Source: Agrobacterium albertimagni AOL15
GTDB taxonomy: Bacteria; Pseudomonadota; Alphaproteobacteria; Rhizobiales; Rhizobiaceae
Direction: 5' to 3'
Length of the DNA: 64,000 nt
Assembly: GCF_000300855.1 (NCBI RefSeq)
Contig: NZ_ALJF01000002.1
Location: 431,479-495,478, forward strand
Shown: one piece after another, positions 17,631 through 26,931 of the stretch
Layout of the letters: every line of letters starts with the position of its first letter
Numbering within the stretch: the first letter of the stretch is position 1
Notes under the pieces: generated by a model
What the model was told of the DNA's origin: nothing
Seen by the model: only the letters and a program-made list of their open reading frames with translations
Database searches by the model: none
Program-made: the position numbers and the translations under genes

Positions 17631-18692
17631 TCAGAAGAGGAGGTTGAACAGGAAGCCGACGGCGAGAATGCCCGACCCGACGACACCGATGAACACGGCG
17701 ATGAGCCTCAGGGTCAGCACCTGTTTGAGGATGATCATTTCGGGAAGGGAAAGCGCGATCACGCTCATCATGAAGGCGAGAACCGTACCGAGTGCGGCTC
17801 CCTTGCCGAGAAGCGCTTCGACGATCGGAATGACCCCGGCCGCATTGGTATACATCGGGATGCCGATTACCACGGCGGCCGGCACCGACCACCACTGATC
17901 CGCCCCCATGATGGAGACCATGAGATCCTCTGGCACATAGCCATGGATCAGGGCGCCCATACCGATACCGAGAATGATCCAGAACCAGACCTTGGCGAAG
18001 ATCTCGCGCACCGCCACGATGCCGAGCCGGTAACGATCGACCATCGGCAAACGCGCGCCTTCCGTAACCGTCGGAGCCGTGGCGCCCGAATGGATGTCCC
18101 GCACCCAGTCCTGCAGCCAGCCTTCCAGATGCAGTCGGCCGATGATCCAGCCGGCGATGATCGCAACACCGAGGCCGAAAGCGAAATAGGTCGCCGCCAC
18201 CTTCCAGCCAACGAGGCCGAACAGCAGTACCAGCGCCACCTCGTTCACCATGGGCGCCGAGATCAGGAAGGAAAAGGTCACGCCCAAGGGCACCCCGGCC
18301 GAGACCAGGCCGATGAACAGCGGCACCGCCGAACAGGAACAGAAGGGTGTGACCACGCCGAGCGAGGCCGCCATGACATTGCCGACGCCTTCCCGCTTGC
18401 CGGCGAGCAGCGCACGCGTGCGTTCCGGTGAAAAGAAGCTTCGCACCACACCCATGGCAAAGACGATGAGCGTCAGAAGCATCATCACCTTGGGCACGTC
18501 GTAGAAGAAGAAGGCGATCGCCTCGCCAGTATGGCTGTGGCGCGCGACGGGAAAGAGCGCCGTGATCCATTCGGAAAACGGGATTAACAGCCCATAGACG
18601 CCGTACCAAGCGAGGACGAAGGCCAGAACAGCTACATGCCAAAGCCAGTTCGGGCTGTAGGGATGAACGGGACTGGAAGCATTCAGGCTCAT
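17631..18692 (-). CDS. DUF318 / ArsP-type permease
   Basis: 353 residues with about eight hydrophobic segments. PFCSCSAVPLFIGL with three closely spaced cysteines (FCSCS) and SFLISAPMVNEVALVLLFGLVG are hallmarks of the permease family that includes ArsP (trivalent organoarsenical efflux). Long cytosolic loop around residues 145-190. ATG 18692 overlaps the ArsR stop. With an arsenic-type ArsR in front, arsenical efflux is the best guess. Other members of this family have been linked to copper or zinc. Confidence 0.75.
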   Translation of the reverse strand: MSLNASSPVHPYSPNWLWHVAVLAFVLAWYGVYGLLIPFSEWITALFPVARHSHTGEAIAFFFYDVPKVMMLLTLIVFAMGVVRSFFSPERTRALLAGKREGVGNVMAASLGVVTPFCSCSAVPLFIGLVSAGVPLGVTFSFLISAPMVNEVALVLLFGLVGWKVAATYFAFGLGVAIIAGWIIGRLHLEGWLQDWVRDIHSGATAPTVTEGARLPMVDRYRLGIVAVREIFAKVWFWIILGIGMGALIHGYVPEDLMVSIMGADQWWSVPAAVVIGIPMYTNAAGVIPIVEALLGKGAALGTVLAFMMSVIALSLPEMIILKQVLTLRLIAVFIGVVGSGILAVGFLFNLLF

Positions 18693-18973
18693 GCAGCGAT
18701 CCTCTCTTCGGCCCTTGCAGCAGTGATGACTGCGTCGAGAACCGCCCTGATCTCAGACGGCATCGCCGGATTGAGCCGATAGCGCACCCATTGCGCGTTG
18801 CGTCGGTCGATCACCAGACCGGCTTGTTTCAATGTTTGCATATGCCGGGACATCCGGCTTTGCGTTACATCAAGCCTTCTCATGAGTTCGCAGACGCAGT
18901 GCTCTGATCCATCCGAAAGGATCAGAGCGACTGCCATTCGGGTCGGCTCGGCGAGAGCCGTCAGGGAGGACAT
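18689..18973 (-). CDS. arsR: ArsR-family metalloregulator
   Basis: 94 residues from ATG 18973. LAEPTRMAVALILSDGSEHCVCELMRRLDVTQSRMSRHMQTLKQAGLV is a winged helix with the As(III)-binding CVC motif (Cys26, Cys28) at the start of the recognition region, the arrangement of classical arsenite-responsive ArsR proteins (ELCVCDL). It represses the operon it heads until As(III) or Sb(III) binds. Two perfect palindromes just upstream fit as operators. An in-frame upstream extension exists but reads through the operator and is unlikely. Confidence 0.9.
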   Translation of the reverse strand: MSSLTALAEPTRMAVALILSDGSEHCVCELMRRLDVTQSRMSRHMQTLKQAGLVIDRRNAQWVRYRLNPAMPSEIRAVLDAVITAARAEERIAA

Positions 18974-18995
18974 GATCACGTGATACCTTTTGCGC

Positions 18996-19027
18996 TTATG
19001 CGCATAAACATGTATTCGTAGATACAT
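18996..19027 (-). promoter_or_regulatory. Probable ArsR operator: two adjacent palindromes
   Basis: TTATGCGCATAA (18996-19007, perfect) and ATGTAT-N6-ATACAT (19010-19027, perfect arms) stand side by side 22 bases before the arsR ATG. Dyads of this size in front of arsR are the usual repressor sites. Confidence 0.6.
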
Positions 19028-19233
19028 CTTAATGCAACATAAGGGATCAAGTGAATCACTTTCCGGACGAGATGTCGCAGGCGGAACGTGCTCACGACGG
19101 CGAAAAAGGACGAAAGATACGGGAGGAAGTCGGTTCACCAACACATGCTCAAATCGCCCAGCGGGCAAAAATTGCTTGCAGAAATGGCGAAAACCGTCGA
19201 CCCTTCCGTCCCAGAGGCAAAGGAGGTGTACCG

Positions 19234-19344
19234 ATGCGTCCGCAAAATCACGACATCCCCCAATGGAAACTGGCGCTGTTCGCGCTGATCCTGCTTCTCG
19301 GTGTCGCCCAGATCGTCTTGCCGCTGTTCATGCAGGCCCGCTGA
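19234..19344 (+). CDS. Small single-helix membrane protein
   Basis: 36 residues, MRPQNHDIPQWK then a hydrophobic helix LALFALILLLGVAQIVLPLF and a short MQAR tail. The ribosome site AAAGGAGGTG is excellent, 5 bases before the ATG, which is the main reason to believe it. It lies between the divergent arsR and aioX. No family recognised; a membrane micro-protein linked to either neighbour is possible. Confidence 0.55.
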   Translation: MRPQNHDIPQWKLALFALILLLGVAQIVLPLFMQAR

Positions 19345-19461
19345 CGGGCAGCCGAGGGCCGTCGCAAGCCTGCGCGACCATTGCAGGTTGGACAATCGAC
19401 GACACCGGTCTAATATTCTGACCTGAGGCTCTGGGAGCGAGCCCGATGGGAGAAACAATCG

Positions 19462-20382
19462 GTGTCGGATCCAGACGCACGGCGCTATCAGCGTCCAGCG
19501 GAGCACAAAATTTCGCGCAGGACCCTGATCGGCGGCGCCATGGCGACGGTCGGCCTTGCGGCGTCGGATGCGCAGAGCGAAATCGTTTCTACGGTGCTTC
19601 GGCCTGGCGTCATCCGCTTCGGCCTGACGCCCGTGTTTCTGTCAAATGACCTTGAGGTTCTCGACGAACTGCAGGCCTATCTCACCCGAGCCATCGGGGA
19701 GGAGGTGCAGCTCGTCACCCAGCGCACCTATCAGGAAGTCACGGCACTGCTGGTCTCTGGCAATCTCGAGGCCGCCTGGATCTGCGGCTTTCCCTTCATG
19801 AAATTCCGCGACGAACTGGAACTGGTCGCCACACCGCTCTGGCGTGGCAGGCCGGTTTACCAGTCCTACCTCATTGTCGGGCAGGACCGCGACATCTCAG
19901 GCTTCGAAGACTGCCAAAGGGACATTCACGCTTTTTCCGATCCCGATTCCAATTCTGGGTATCTCGTCACCAAGACCTATCTTGCCGAGCGCGGCGTGTC
20001 GGAAGAAACCTTCTTCCGCAAATCCTTCTTCACCTATGGGCATCGCAATGTGATCCGGGCGGTAGCCTCGGGCCTTGCCGATTCCGGCAGTGTCGACGGC
20101 TATGTCTGGGAGGTCATGAAAACAACTGAACCGGAACTGGTCGCAAAGACCCGGGTGCTCGTCAGATCCGGCTGGCACGGCTTCCCACCGGTGGCAGCCG
20201 CCGCAGGACAGAGGAAGAGCCAGGCGGTCGCCAGGATCAGAAGCGCCCTCCTGGACATGAACCAGGACGTTCTCGGACGCTCCGTGCTTGCCAAGTTGCA
20301 GCTCGACGGCTTTGTCGAAACCACGGCCGAAAGTTACGACAGCATCGCTGCCAACATGGAACGCGTGCGGAGGCTCGGATGA
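19462..20382 (+). CDS. aioX: Arsenite-sensing periplasmic protein AioX
   Basis: 306 residues with Tat-like signal ISRRTLIGGAMATVGLAASDAQ. The mature part is a PhnD-type phosphonate-binding fold (VIRFGLTPVFLSNDLEVLDELQ). Cys108 in AAWICGFPF is at the position shown for AioX of Agrobacterium to be needed for arsenite response; Cys151 (FEDCQ) is a second cysteine. It passes the As(III) signal to the AioS sensor domain in the periplasm. The stop overlaps aioS by 4 bases. First gene of aioXSR. Confidence 0.95.
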   Translation: MSDPDARRYQRPAEHKISRRTLIGGAMATVGLAASDAQSEIVSTVLRPGVIRFGLTPVFLSNDLEVLDELQAYLTRAIGEEVQLVTQRTYQEVTALLVSGNLEAAWICGFPFMKFRDELELVATPLWRGRPVYQSYLIVGQDRDISGFEDCQRDIHAFSDPDSNSGYLVTKTYLAERGVSEETFFRKSFFTYGHRNVIRAVASGLADSGSVDGYVWEVMKTTEPELVAKTRVLVRSGWHGFPPVAAAAGQRKSQAVARIRSALLDMNQDVLGRSVLAKLQLDGFVETTAESYDSIAANMERVRRLG

Positions 20383-21834
20383 GCCTTCTTGAACGCATCA
20401 GGATCATTCCGCTGACCGTCAGGGTTCCGGCCATGGTGGCCCTACTGATGATGGTCGTCAGCTTGATCATCTCGGAACGTGTTCTCAATCGCCTCAACGA
20501 CATGCAGGAGCAGCATCTGAACGGGGTCGCCGGCACCTATTTCGACGGCCTGTCGACGGTGCTTATTCCAGCTGTGCTTCGGCAGGACGTCTGGGAAACC
20601 TATGATCTGCTCGACCGTACCCGCACGATGTTCCAGGCCGTCTCCCCGATCGAGACGGTGGTGATCGGACGAGATGGCCTGGTGCTGGCTTCCAGCGACC
20701 CCCGCAAGATCCCCGTGCTTTCAGCCCTGCCGGACGCGTTTTCAGATCGCAACGCGTCAGGCGACATCCGCATTGACTGGCAATCGGACACAGGCTTCGG
20801 GACCCGGCCACTCATTTATCAGGGAAAAACCATCGGGACCGTGCATGCCTCCTTCGACATTTCCCATCTGGTCGCCGAACGATATCAGGTCCTCAAGACC
20901 CTTCTCGCGACGAATGCCTTGCTGGCGCTCGTCTTTGCGGCGACGGGCTATGTGCTGACCAGACGCATGGTCAAGCCCGTTACCACTCTCGCGCAGCACA
21001 TGCGCGCCAGCGCGACTGGAACGCCCAACACGATCCCCCTCGCCGAGTTTCCACGCCGCAACGGCGAACTCGGGGACCTGTTCCACGGCTTCAACGCCCT
21101 GGTCGAAGCGGAACGGGAGAGAAGCGCTCTCACCCGACGTCTGGCGGAAGAGGAAAAGCTCGCAAGCCTCGGCCGGCTCGCCTCCAGCATGGCGCATGAG
21201 ATCAACAATCCGCTCGGCGGCCTGTTCAACTCGATCGACACGCTCAAGCAGCACGGCGCAAACGAGGCTGTGCGCGGCACCAGCCTGTCGCTTCTCGAGC
21301 GGGGTCTGGCAGGCATCCGTGACGTGGTGCAGGCAGCGCTTGCGACCTATCGACCGGATAGCACCGGCCGCCCGCTGGTTCTGAAAGATCTCGACGACGT
21401 TCGCCTCCTGGCCGGCCCGGTTGTTGCCGGACGCAAGCAGACGCTGACCTGGATGAGCAATACGGCGGATATCGTCCTTCCCGTACTCTCCGGCTCGACA
21501 GTTCGCCAGGCGCTGCTTAATCTGGTTCTGAACGCGAGCGCTGCCGCTGGCAACAACGGCAGCATATCGGTAGAGATGCGTATTGAGGACGACCACTCCA
21601 CACTGATCCTGTCCGTCTCTGACAGTGGGCCAGGCCTGCCTGACGCTGCAGCACGCGTACTCGTCTCATCCGAACCGTGGCCAGCAGCACAATCGGCCGG
21701 CGGCCTCGGTCTGTGGATGGTGCGCAAGATGGTCGAAGACGCACGCGGACATATCCAACTTCGTCGCAGCGAAGACCGTCGGACGATTATCGAACTTCAT
21801 CTGCCGATTTCGCTTCCTGGGGAGGAAACAAGCC

Positions 21835-21845
<11 letters not shown>
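20379..21845 (+). CDS. aioS: Arsenite sensor histidine kinase AioS
   Basis: 488 residues. TM1 ~15-33, periplasmic sensor ~34-170, TM2 ~173-195, HAMP ~195-250, then the H-box RLASSMAHEINNPLGG with phosphoacceptor His273. The catalytic part has the N-box LLNLVLNASAA and SDSGPGLPD (G1). The MAHEINNPL type is that of NtrB-like kinases that partner sigma-54 regulators, consistent with AioR. Overlaps aioX by 4 and aioR by 11 bases. Confidence 0.95.
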
Positions 21846-23147
<1,302 letters not shown>

Positions 23148-23163
<16 letters not shown>

Positions 23164-23198
23164 ACATCAGCCGACGGCGCCTGTTCCAATTCTTGAAC
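23148..23198 (+). promoter_or_regulatory. Two candidate AioR binding dyads (UAS)
   Basis: Dyad 1 is ATGTTCAGATAGTTGAACAT (23148-23167, 7-bp arms). Dyad 2 is GTTC-N8-GAAC at 23183-23198. Both share GTTC-N8-GAAC and their centres are 33 bases apart, about three helical turns. They lie roughly 60-95 bases upstream of the -24 element, the normal location for sigma-54 activator sites. Confidence 0.7.
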
Positions 23199-23251
23199 GT
23201 TTGCCTGACTTGGCAAGGTAAAAATGCCTGAAAACCCAAAGCACTGACGTC

Positions 23252-23267
23252 TGGCACGGTGATTGCA
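23252..23267 (+). promoter_or_regulatory. Sigma-54 promoter of aioBA
   Basis: TGGCACGGTGATTGCA matches the -24/-12 consensus (TGGCAC-N5-TTGCA) exactly, with GG and GC properly spaced. It is 35 bases before the aioB ATG and lies behind the aioR gene, so aioBA can be induced apart from aioXSR. Confidence 0.92.
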
Positions 23268-23301
23268 GACATTCCTTCGACATCCAATGGAGGAGGATCA
23301 C

Positions 23302-23829
23302 ATGTCACGCTGTCGAAACATGGTCGATATTGGTCGGCGCCAGTTCCTGCGCGGAGGGGCGCTTGCGGCCGCAAGTGCAACCGTCGCCGTCTCGGGCGTC
23401 GGTGCGCCGCATGCAAGAGCTGCCACGGCTGCAGCCGGCGTAGACTATCCCGCCAATCGTCTTGCGAACATCTCGGAACTGACGCTGAACGAACCGCTCG
23501 ACGTCGCCTATCCCGACGAGGATGCTACGGGCGTGCTGCTGAAACTAGGCACCCGTGTCGAAGGTGGCGTCGGTCCTGACGGCGACATCGTCGGCTTTTC
23601 GACCATCTGTCCTCACAAGGGATTTCCGCTGAGCTATTCCGCAGACAACAAGACGTTCAACTGTCCCGGCCACTTCTCCGTGTTCGATCCTGAAAAGGGT
23701 GGCCAGCAGGTCTGGGGCCAGGCGACGCAGAACCTGCCGCAATACGTGCTCCGCGTCGCCGACAATGGCGACATCTTTGCCGAAGGCGTCGACGAGCTGC
23801 TCTACGGCCGTCTGTCCAACGTGTTATAA
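23302..23829 (+). CDS. aioB: Arsenite oxidase small (Rieske) subunit AioB
   Basis: 175 residues with Tat signal GRRQFLRGGALAAASATVAVSG. The 2Fe-2S site is CPHKGF (Cys103, His105) and CPGHFS (Cys121, His124). The two disulfide cysteines of most Rieske proteins are replaced by Phe108 and Gly123, the arrangement reported for NT-26. It forms the periplasmic heterodimer with AioA and relays electrons from the Mo site to cytochrome c. ATG 23302 follows GGAGGATCAC. Confidence 0.96.
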   Translation: MSRCRNMVDIGRRQFLRGGALAAASATVAVSGVGAPHARAATAAAGVDYPANRLANISELTLNEPLDVAYPDEDATGVLLKLGTRVEGGVGPDGDIVGFSTICPHKGFPLSYSADNKTFNCPGHFSVFDPEKGGQQVWGQATQNLPQYVLRVADNGDIFAEGVDELLYGRLSNVL

Positions 23830-23842
23830 GGGGAAGAAGATC

Positions 23843-26380
23843 ATGGCCTTCAAACGTCACATCGACCGTCTGCCGATCATTCCCGCGGACGCGAAAAAGC
23901 ACAATGTCACCTGCCACTTCTGCATCGTCGGCTGCGGCTATCACGCCTATACCTGGCCGATCAACAAACAGGGCGGCACGGATCCGCAAAACAACGTCTT
24001 CGGCGTCGATCTGTCCGAACAGCAGCAGGCGGAAACCGACGCCTGGTATTCGCCGTCCATGTACAATGTCGTCAAACAGGATGGCCGCGACGTTCATGTC
24101 GTGATCAAGCCGGACCACGACTGCGTGGTGAATTCCGGTCTCGGTTCCGTGCGCGGCGCCCGCATGGCGGAGACGAGTTTTTCCGAAGCCCGCAACACCC
24201 AGCAGCAACGCCTCACCGATCCGCTCGTCTGGCGCTACGGACAGATGCAGCCGACGAGCTGGGACGATGCGCTCGATCTCGTCGCCCGCGTGACGGCGAA
24301 GATCATCAAGGAAAAGGGCGAAGATGCGCTCATCGTGTCTGCCTTCGACCATGGCGGTGCAGGCGGCGGCTACGAGAACACCTGGGGCACGGGCAAGCTC
24401 TATTTCGAGGCCATGAAGGTCAAGAACATCCGCATCCACAATCGCCCGGCCTATAATTCCGAAGTTCACGGCACCCGCGACATGGGCGTCGGCGAATTGA
24501 ACAACTGCTACGAGGACGCCGAACTGGCCGACACGATCGTCGCCGTCGGCACCAATGCGCTCGAGACCCAGACCAATTATTTCCTCAATCACTGGATCCC
24601 GAACCTGCGCGGGGAAAGCCTTGGCAAGAAGAATGAACTCATGCCGGACGAGCCGCACGAGGCTGGCCGGATCATCATCGTCGACCCACGCCGCACCGTG
24701 ACCGTCAATGCCTGCGAGGAGACTGCCGGCGCAGAAAACGTCCTGCATCTGGCGATCAATTCGGGAACCGACCTTGCGCTGTTCAACGCGCTCTTCACCT
24801 ATATCGCCGACAAGGGCTGGGTCGACCGGGAGTTCATCGACAAGTCGACGCTGCGCGAAGGGACGACCCGGCCGCCGCTCTATCCGGCTCGTGGCGTGTC
24901 CGAGAGCAATCCGGGGCACCTCTCCAGCTTCGAGGACGCCGTCGAAGGCTGCCGCATGTCGATCGAAGAGGCTGCGGAGATCACCGGGCTCGATGCCGCC
25001 CAGATCATCAAGGCAGCCGAATGGATCGCCATGCCGAAGGAGGGTGGAAAGCGTCGACGCGTCATGTTCGGCTACGAGAAGGGCCTGATCTGGGGCAATG
25101 ACAATTACCGCACCAACGGCGCCCTGGTGAACCTGGCGCTGGCCACCGGCAATATCGGTCGTCCCGGCGGCGGCGTCGTGCGCCTCGGCGGGCACCAGGA
25201 AGGGTATGTGCGCCCCTCCGACGCCCATGTCGGTCGACCGGCGGCCTATGTCGACCAGTTGCTGATCGGTGGACAGGGCGGCGTGCACCACATCTGGGGC
25301 TGCGACCACTACAAGACTACGCTCAACGCCCACGAGTTCAAGCGCGTCTACAAGAAGCGCACCGACATGGTGAAGGATGCGATGAGTGCGGCCCCCTACG
25401 GTGACCGCGAGGCCATGGTGAACGCCATTGTCGCTGCGATCAACCAGGGTGGTCTGTTCGCCGTCAACATGGACATCATCCCGACGAAGATCGGCGAGGC
25501 CTGTCATGTCATCCTGCCGGCGGCCACCTCGGGCGAGATGAACCTGACGTCGATGAACGGCGAGCGGCGGATGCGACTGACCGAGCGCTACATGGATCCG
25601 CCCGGCCAGTCCATGCCGGACTGCCTGATTGCCGCGCGTCTCGCAAACACCATGGAACGCGTGCTGACCGAGATGGGTGACGCCACCTATGCCGGCCAGT
25701 TCAAGGGCTTCGACTGGCAGACCGAAGAAGACGCCTTCATGGACGGCTACAACAGACACGCCCATGGCGGCGAATTCGTCACCTATGAACGGCTGAGCGC
25801 CATGGGCACCAACGGCTTCCAGGAGCCGGCCACCAGTTTTGCCGACGGCAAGATCGCGGGCACCCAGCGGCTCTACACCGACGGCGTGTTCTCGACCGAC
25901 GACGGCAAGGCGCGCTTCATGGATGCGCCGTGGCGCGGGCTGCAGGCACCGGGCAAGCAGCAGCAGAAGGATAACCACAAATATCTGATCAACAACGGCC
26001 GTGCCAATGTCGTCTGGCAATCCGCCTATCTCGATCAGGAGAACGACTTCGTCATGGATCGTTTTCCCTATCCGTTCATCGAGATGAACCCGGAGGACAT
26101 GGCCGAAGCTGGGCTCAAGGAGGGCGACCTCGTCGAGATCTACAATGATGCCGGCGCAACCCAGGCCATGGCCTATCCGACACCGACGGCACGCCGCGGC
26201 GAAACCTTCATGCTGTTCGGTTTCCCGACCGGCGTGCAGGGCAATGTGACCAGTGCCGGGACGAACGAGTTGATCATCCCGAACTACAAGCAGACCTGGG
26301 GCAATATCCGCAAGATTTCGGATGCGCCCAGGAACGTGGCGCACCTCACCTTCAAGTCGAAAGAATACCAGTCGGCTTGA
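23843..26380 (+). CDS. aioA: Arsenite oxidase large molybdopterin subunit AioA
   Basis: 845 residues, full length for the family. The N-terminal 3Fe-4S ligands are CHFCIVGC (Cys24, Cys27, Cys31). DMSO-reductase-family Mo-bisMGD domains follow (WDDALDLVARVTAKI, AVGTNALETQTNYF, IIIVDPRRTVT, RRVMFGYEKGLIWGNDNYRTNGALVNLALATGNIGRPGGG with the loop of the active site). It oxidises arsenite to arsenate. It has no signal of its own and is exported by piggy-back on AioB's Tat signal. Start at 23843 is 13 bases after aioB. Confidence 0.97.
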   Translation: MAFKRHIDRLPIIPADAKKHNVTCHFCIVGCGYHAYTWPINKQGGTDPQNNVFGVDLSEQQQAETDAWYSPSMYNVVKQDGRDVHVVIKPDHDCVVNSGLGSVRGARMAETSFSEARNTQQQRLTDPLVWRYGQMQPTSWDDALDLVARVTAKIIKEKGEDALIVSAFDHGGAGGGYENTWGTGKLYFEAMKVKNIRIHNRPAYNSEVHGTRDMGVGELNNCYEDAELADTIVAVGTNALETQTNYFLNHWIPNLRGESLGKKNELMPDEPHEAGRIIIVDPRRTVTVNACEETAGAENVLHLAINSGTDLALFNALFTYIADKGWVDREFIDKSTLREGTTRPPLYPARGVSESNPGHLSSFEDAVEGCRMSIEEAAEITGLDAAQIIKAAEWIAMPKEGGKRRRVMFGYEKGLIWGNDNYRTNGALVNLALATGNIGRPGGGVVRLGGHQEGYVRPSDAHVGRPAAYVDQLLIGGQGGVHHIWGCDHYKTTLNAHEFKRVYKKRTDMVKDAMSAAPYGDREAMVNAIVAAINQGGLFAVNMDIIPTKIGEACHVILPAATSGEMNLTSMNGERRMRLTERYMDPPGQSMPDCLIAARLANTMERVLTEMGDATYAGQFKGFDWQTEEDAFMDGYNRHAHGGEFVTYERLSAMGTNGFQEPATSFADGKIAGTQRLYTDGVFSTDDGKARFMDAPWRGLQAPGKQQQKDNHKYLINNGRANVVWQSAYLDQENDFVMDRFPYPFIEMNPEDMAEAGLKEGDLVEIYNDAGATQAMAYPTPTARRGETFMLFGFPTGVQGNVTSAGTNELIIPNYKQTWGNIRKISDAPRNVAHLTFKSKEYQSA

Positions 26381-26390
26381 GCACACCAGC

Positions 26391-26445
26391 GAGTGGCCCC
26401 TGCCACTCTTACCTCCAGACGTGGGCGGCCACCAGCGCCGCCCAC
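26391..26445 (+). terminator. Two hairpins between aioA and cytC
   Basis: GAGTGGC/GCCACTC (26391-26397 with 26402-26408) and GTGGGCGGC/GCCGCCCAC (26421-26429 with 26437-26445), both perfect. They follow the aioA stop by 10 and 40 bases. No long T tract, so attenuation or 3'-end protection of aioBA mRNA is more likely than full termination. Confidence 0.5.
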
Positions 26446-26470
26446 TCCTTCAAACATATGGACAATACAA

Positions 26471-26854
26471 ATGCGGAAACTGTTTTCGATCGTATCACTG
26501 TGTCTGATCGCATCCTCCCCGGCCATGGCTGAGGGTGACGCGGAAAAGGGCGCAGTCGTTTTCAAGAAATGCGCCGCCTGTCATGCGGTCGGCGAAGGTG
26601 CGGCCAACAAGGTCGGCCCTGAACTGAATGGCCTGATCGGCCGCAAGGTCGCAGGCGTCGAGGGCTTCAACTATTCGCCTGCCTTCAAGGCAAAGGCGGA
26701 AGAGGGCTGGACCTGGGACGAGGCGCACCTGACCGAATATCTCGCCAATCCCAGGGCCTATATCAAGGGAACCAAGATGGCCTTCGCCGGCCTGAAGAAG
26801 CCCGAGGATGTGGCCGACGTCATCGCCTATCTGAAGACATTCAGCACCCCGTGA
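26471..26854 (+). CDS. cytC: Periplasmic cytochrome c, AioBA electron acceptor
   Basis: 127 residues. Sec signal 1-20 (MRKLFSIVSLCLIASSPAMA), one haem site CAACH (Cys34, Cys37, His38) and the axial Met in KMAF (~103). It is a class I, c552/c550-type cytochrome, as found after aioBA in NT-26-like clusters, and would carry electrons from AioB to the terminal oxidase. Start at 26471 defined by the signal peptide. Confidence 0.92.
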   Translation: MRKLFSIVSLCLIASSPAMAEGDAEKGAVVFKKCAACHAVGEGAANKVGPELNGLIGRKVAGVEGFNYSPAFKAKAEEGWTWDEAHLTEYLANPRAYIKGTKMAFAGLKKPEDVADVIAYLKTFSTP

Positions 26855-26863
26855 CGCTCTGGT

Positions 26864-26892
26864 GTCGCGATCTCATAAAGAGAGGTCGCGAC
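26864..26892 (+). repeat. Hairpin before moeA
   Basis: GTCGCGA/TCGCGAC (26864-26870 with 26886-26892); the bases inside add TCTC pairing with GAGA. It lies between the cytC stop and the moeA ribosome site (GGGAGG) and may lower moeA expression relative to aioBA. Confidence 0.45.
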
Positions 26893-26931
26893 CTCCACAC
26901 CTGTGTCTGTGATCTTGGTTGGGAGGCCTCG

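Noticed and set aside
16969..18642. Single 557-residue fusion of permease-region sequence with rhodanese
   Set aside because: Its first ~420 residues are the wrong frame of the permease and thioredoxin-like genes. The rhodanese starts at 17382 with an ATGA overlap.
23657..26386. Minus-strand open frame of 909 codons opposite aioA
   Set aside because: A mirror effect of GC-rich codon use in aioA; the peptide has no recognisable domain and no ribosome site.
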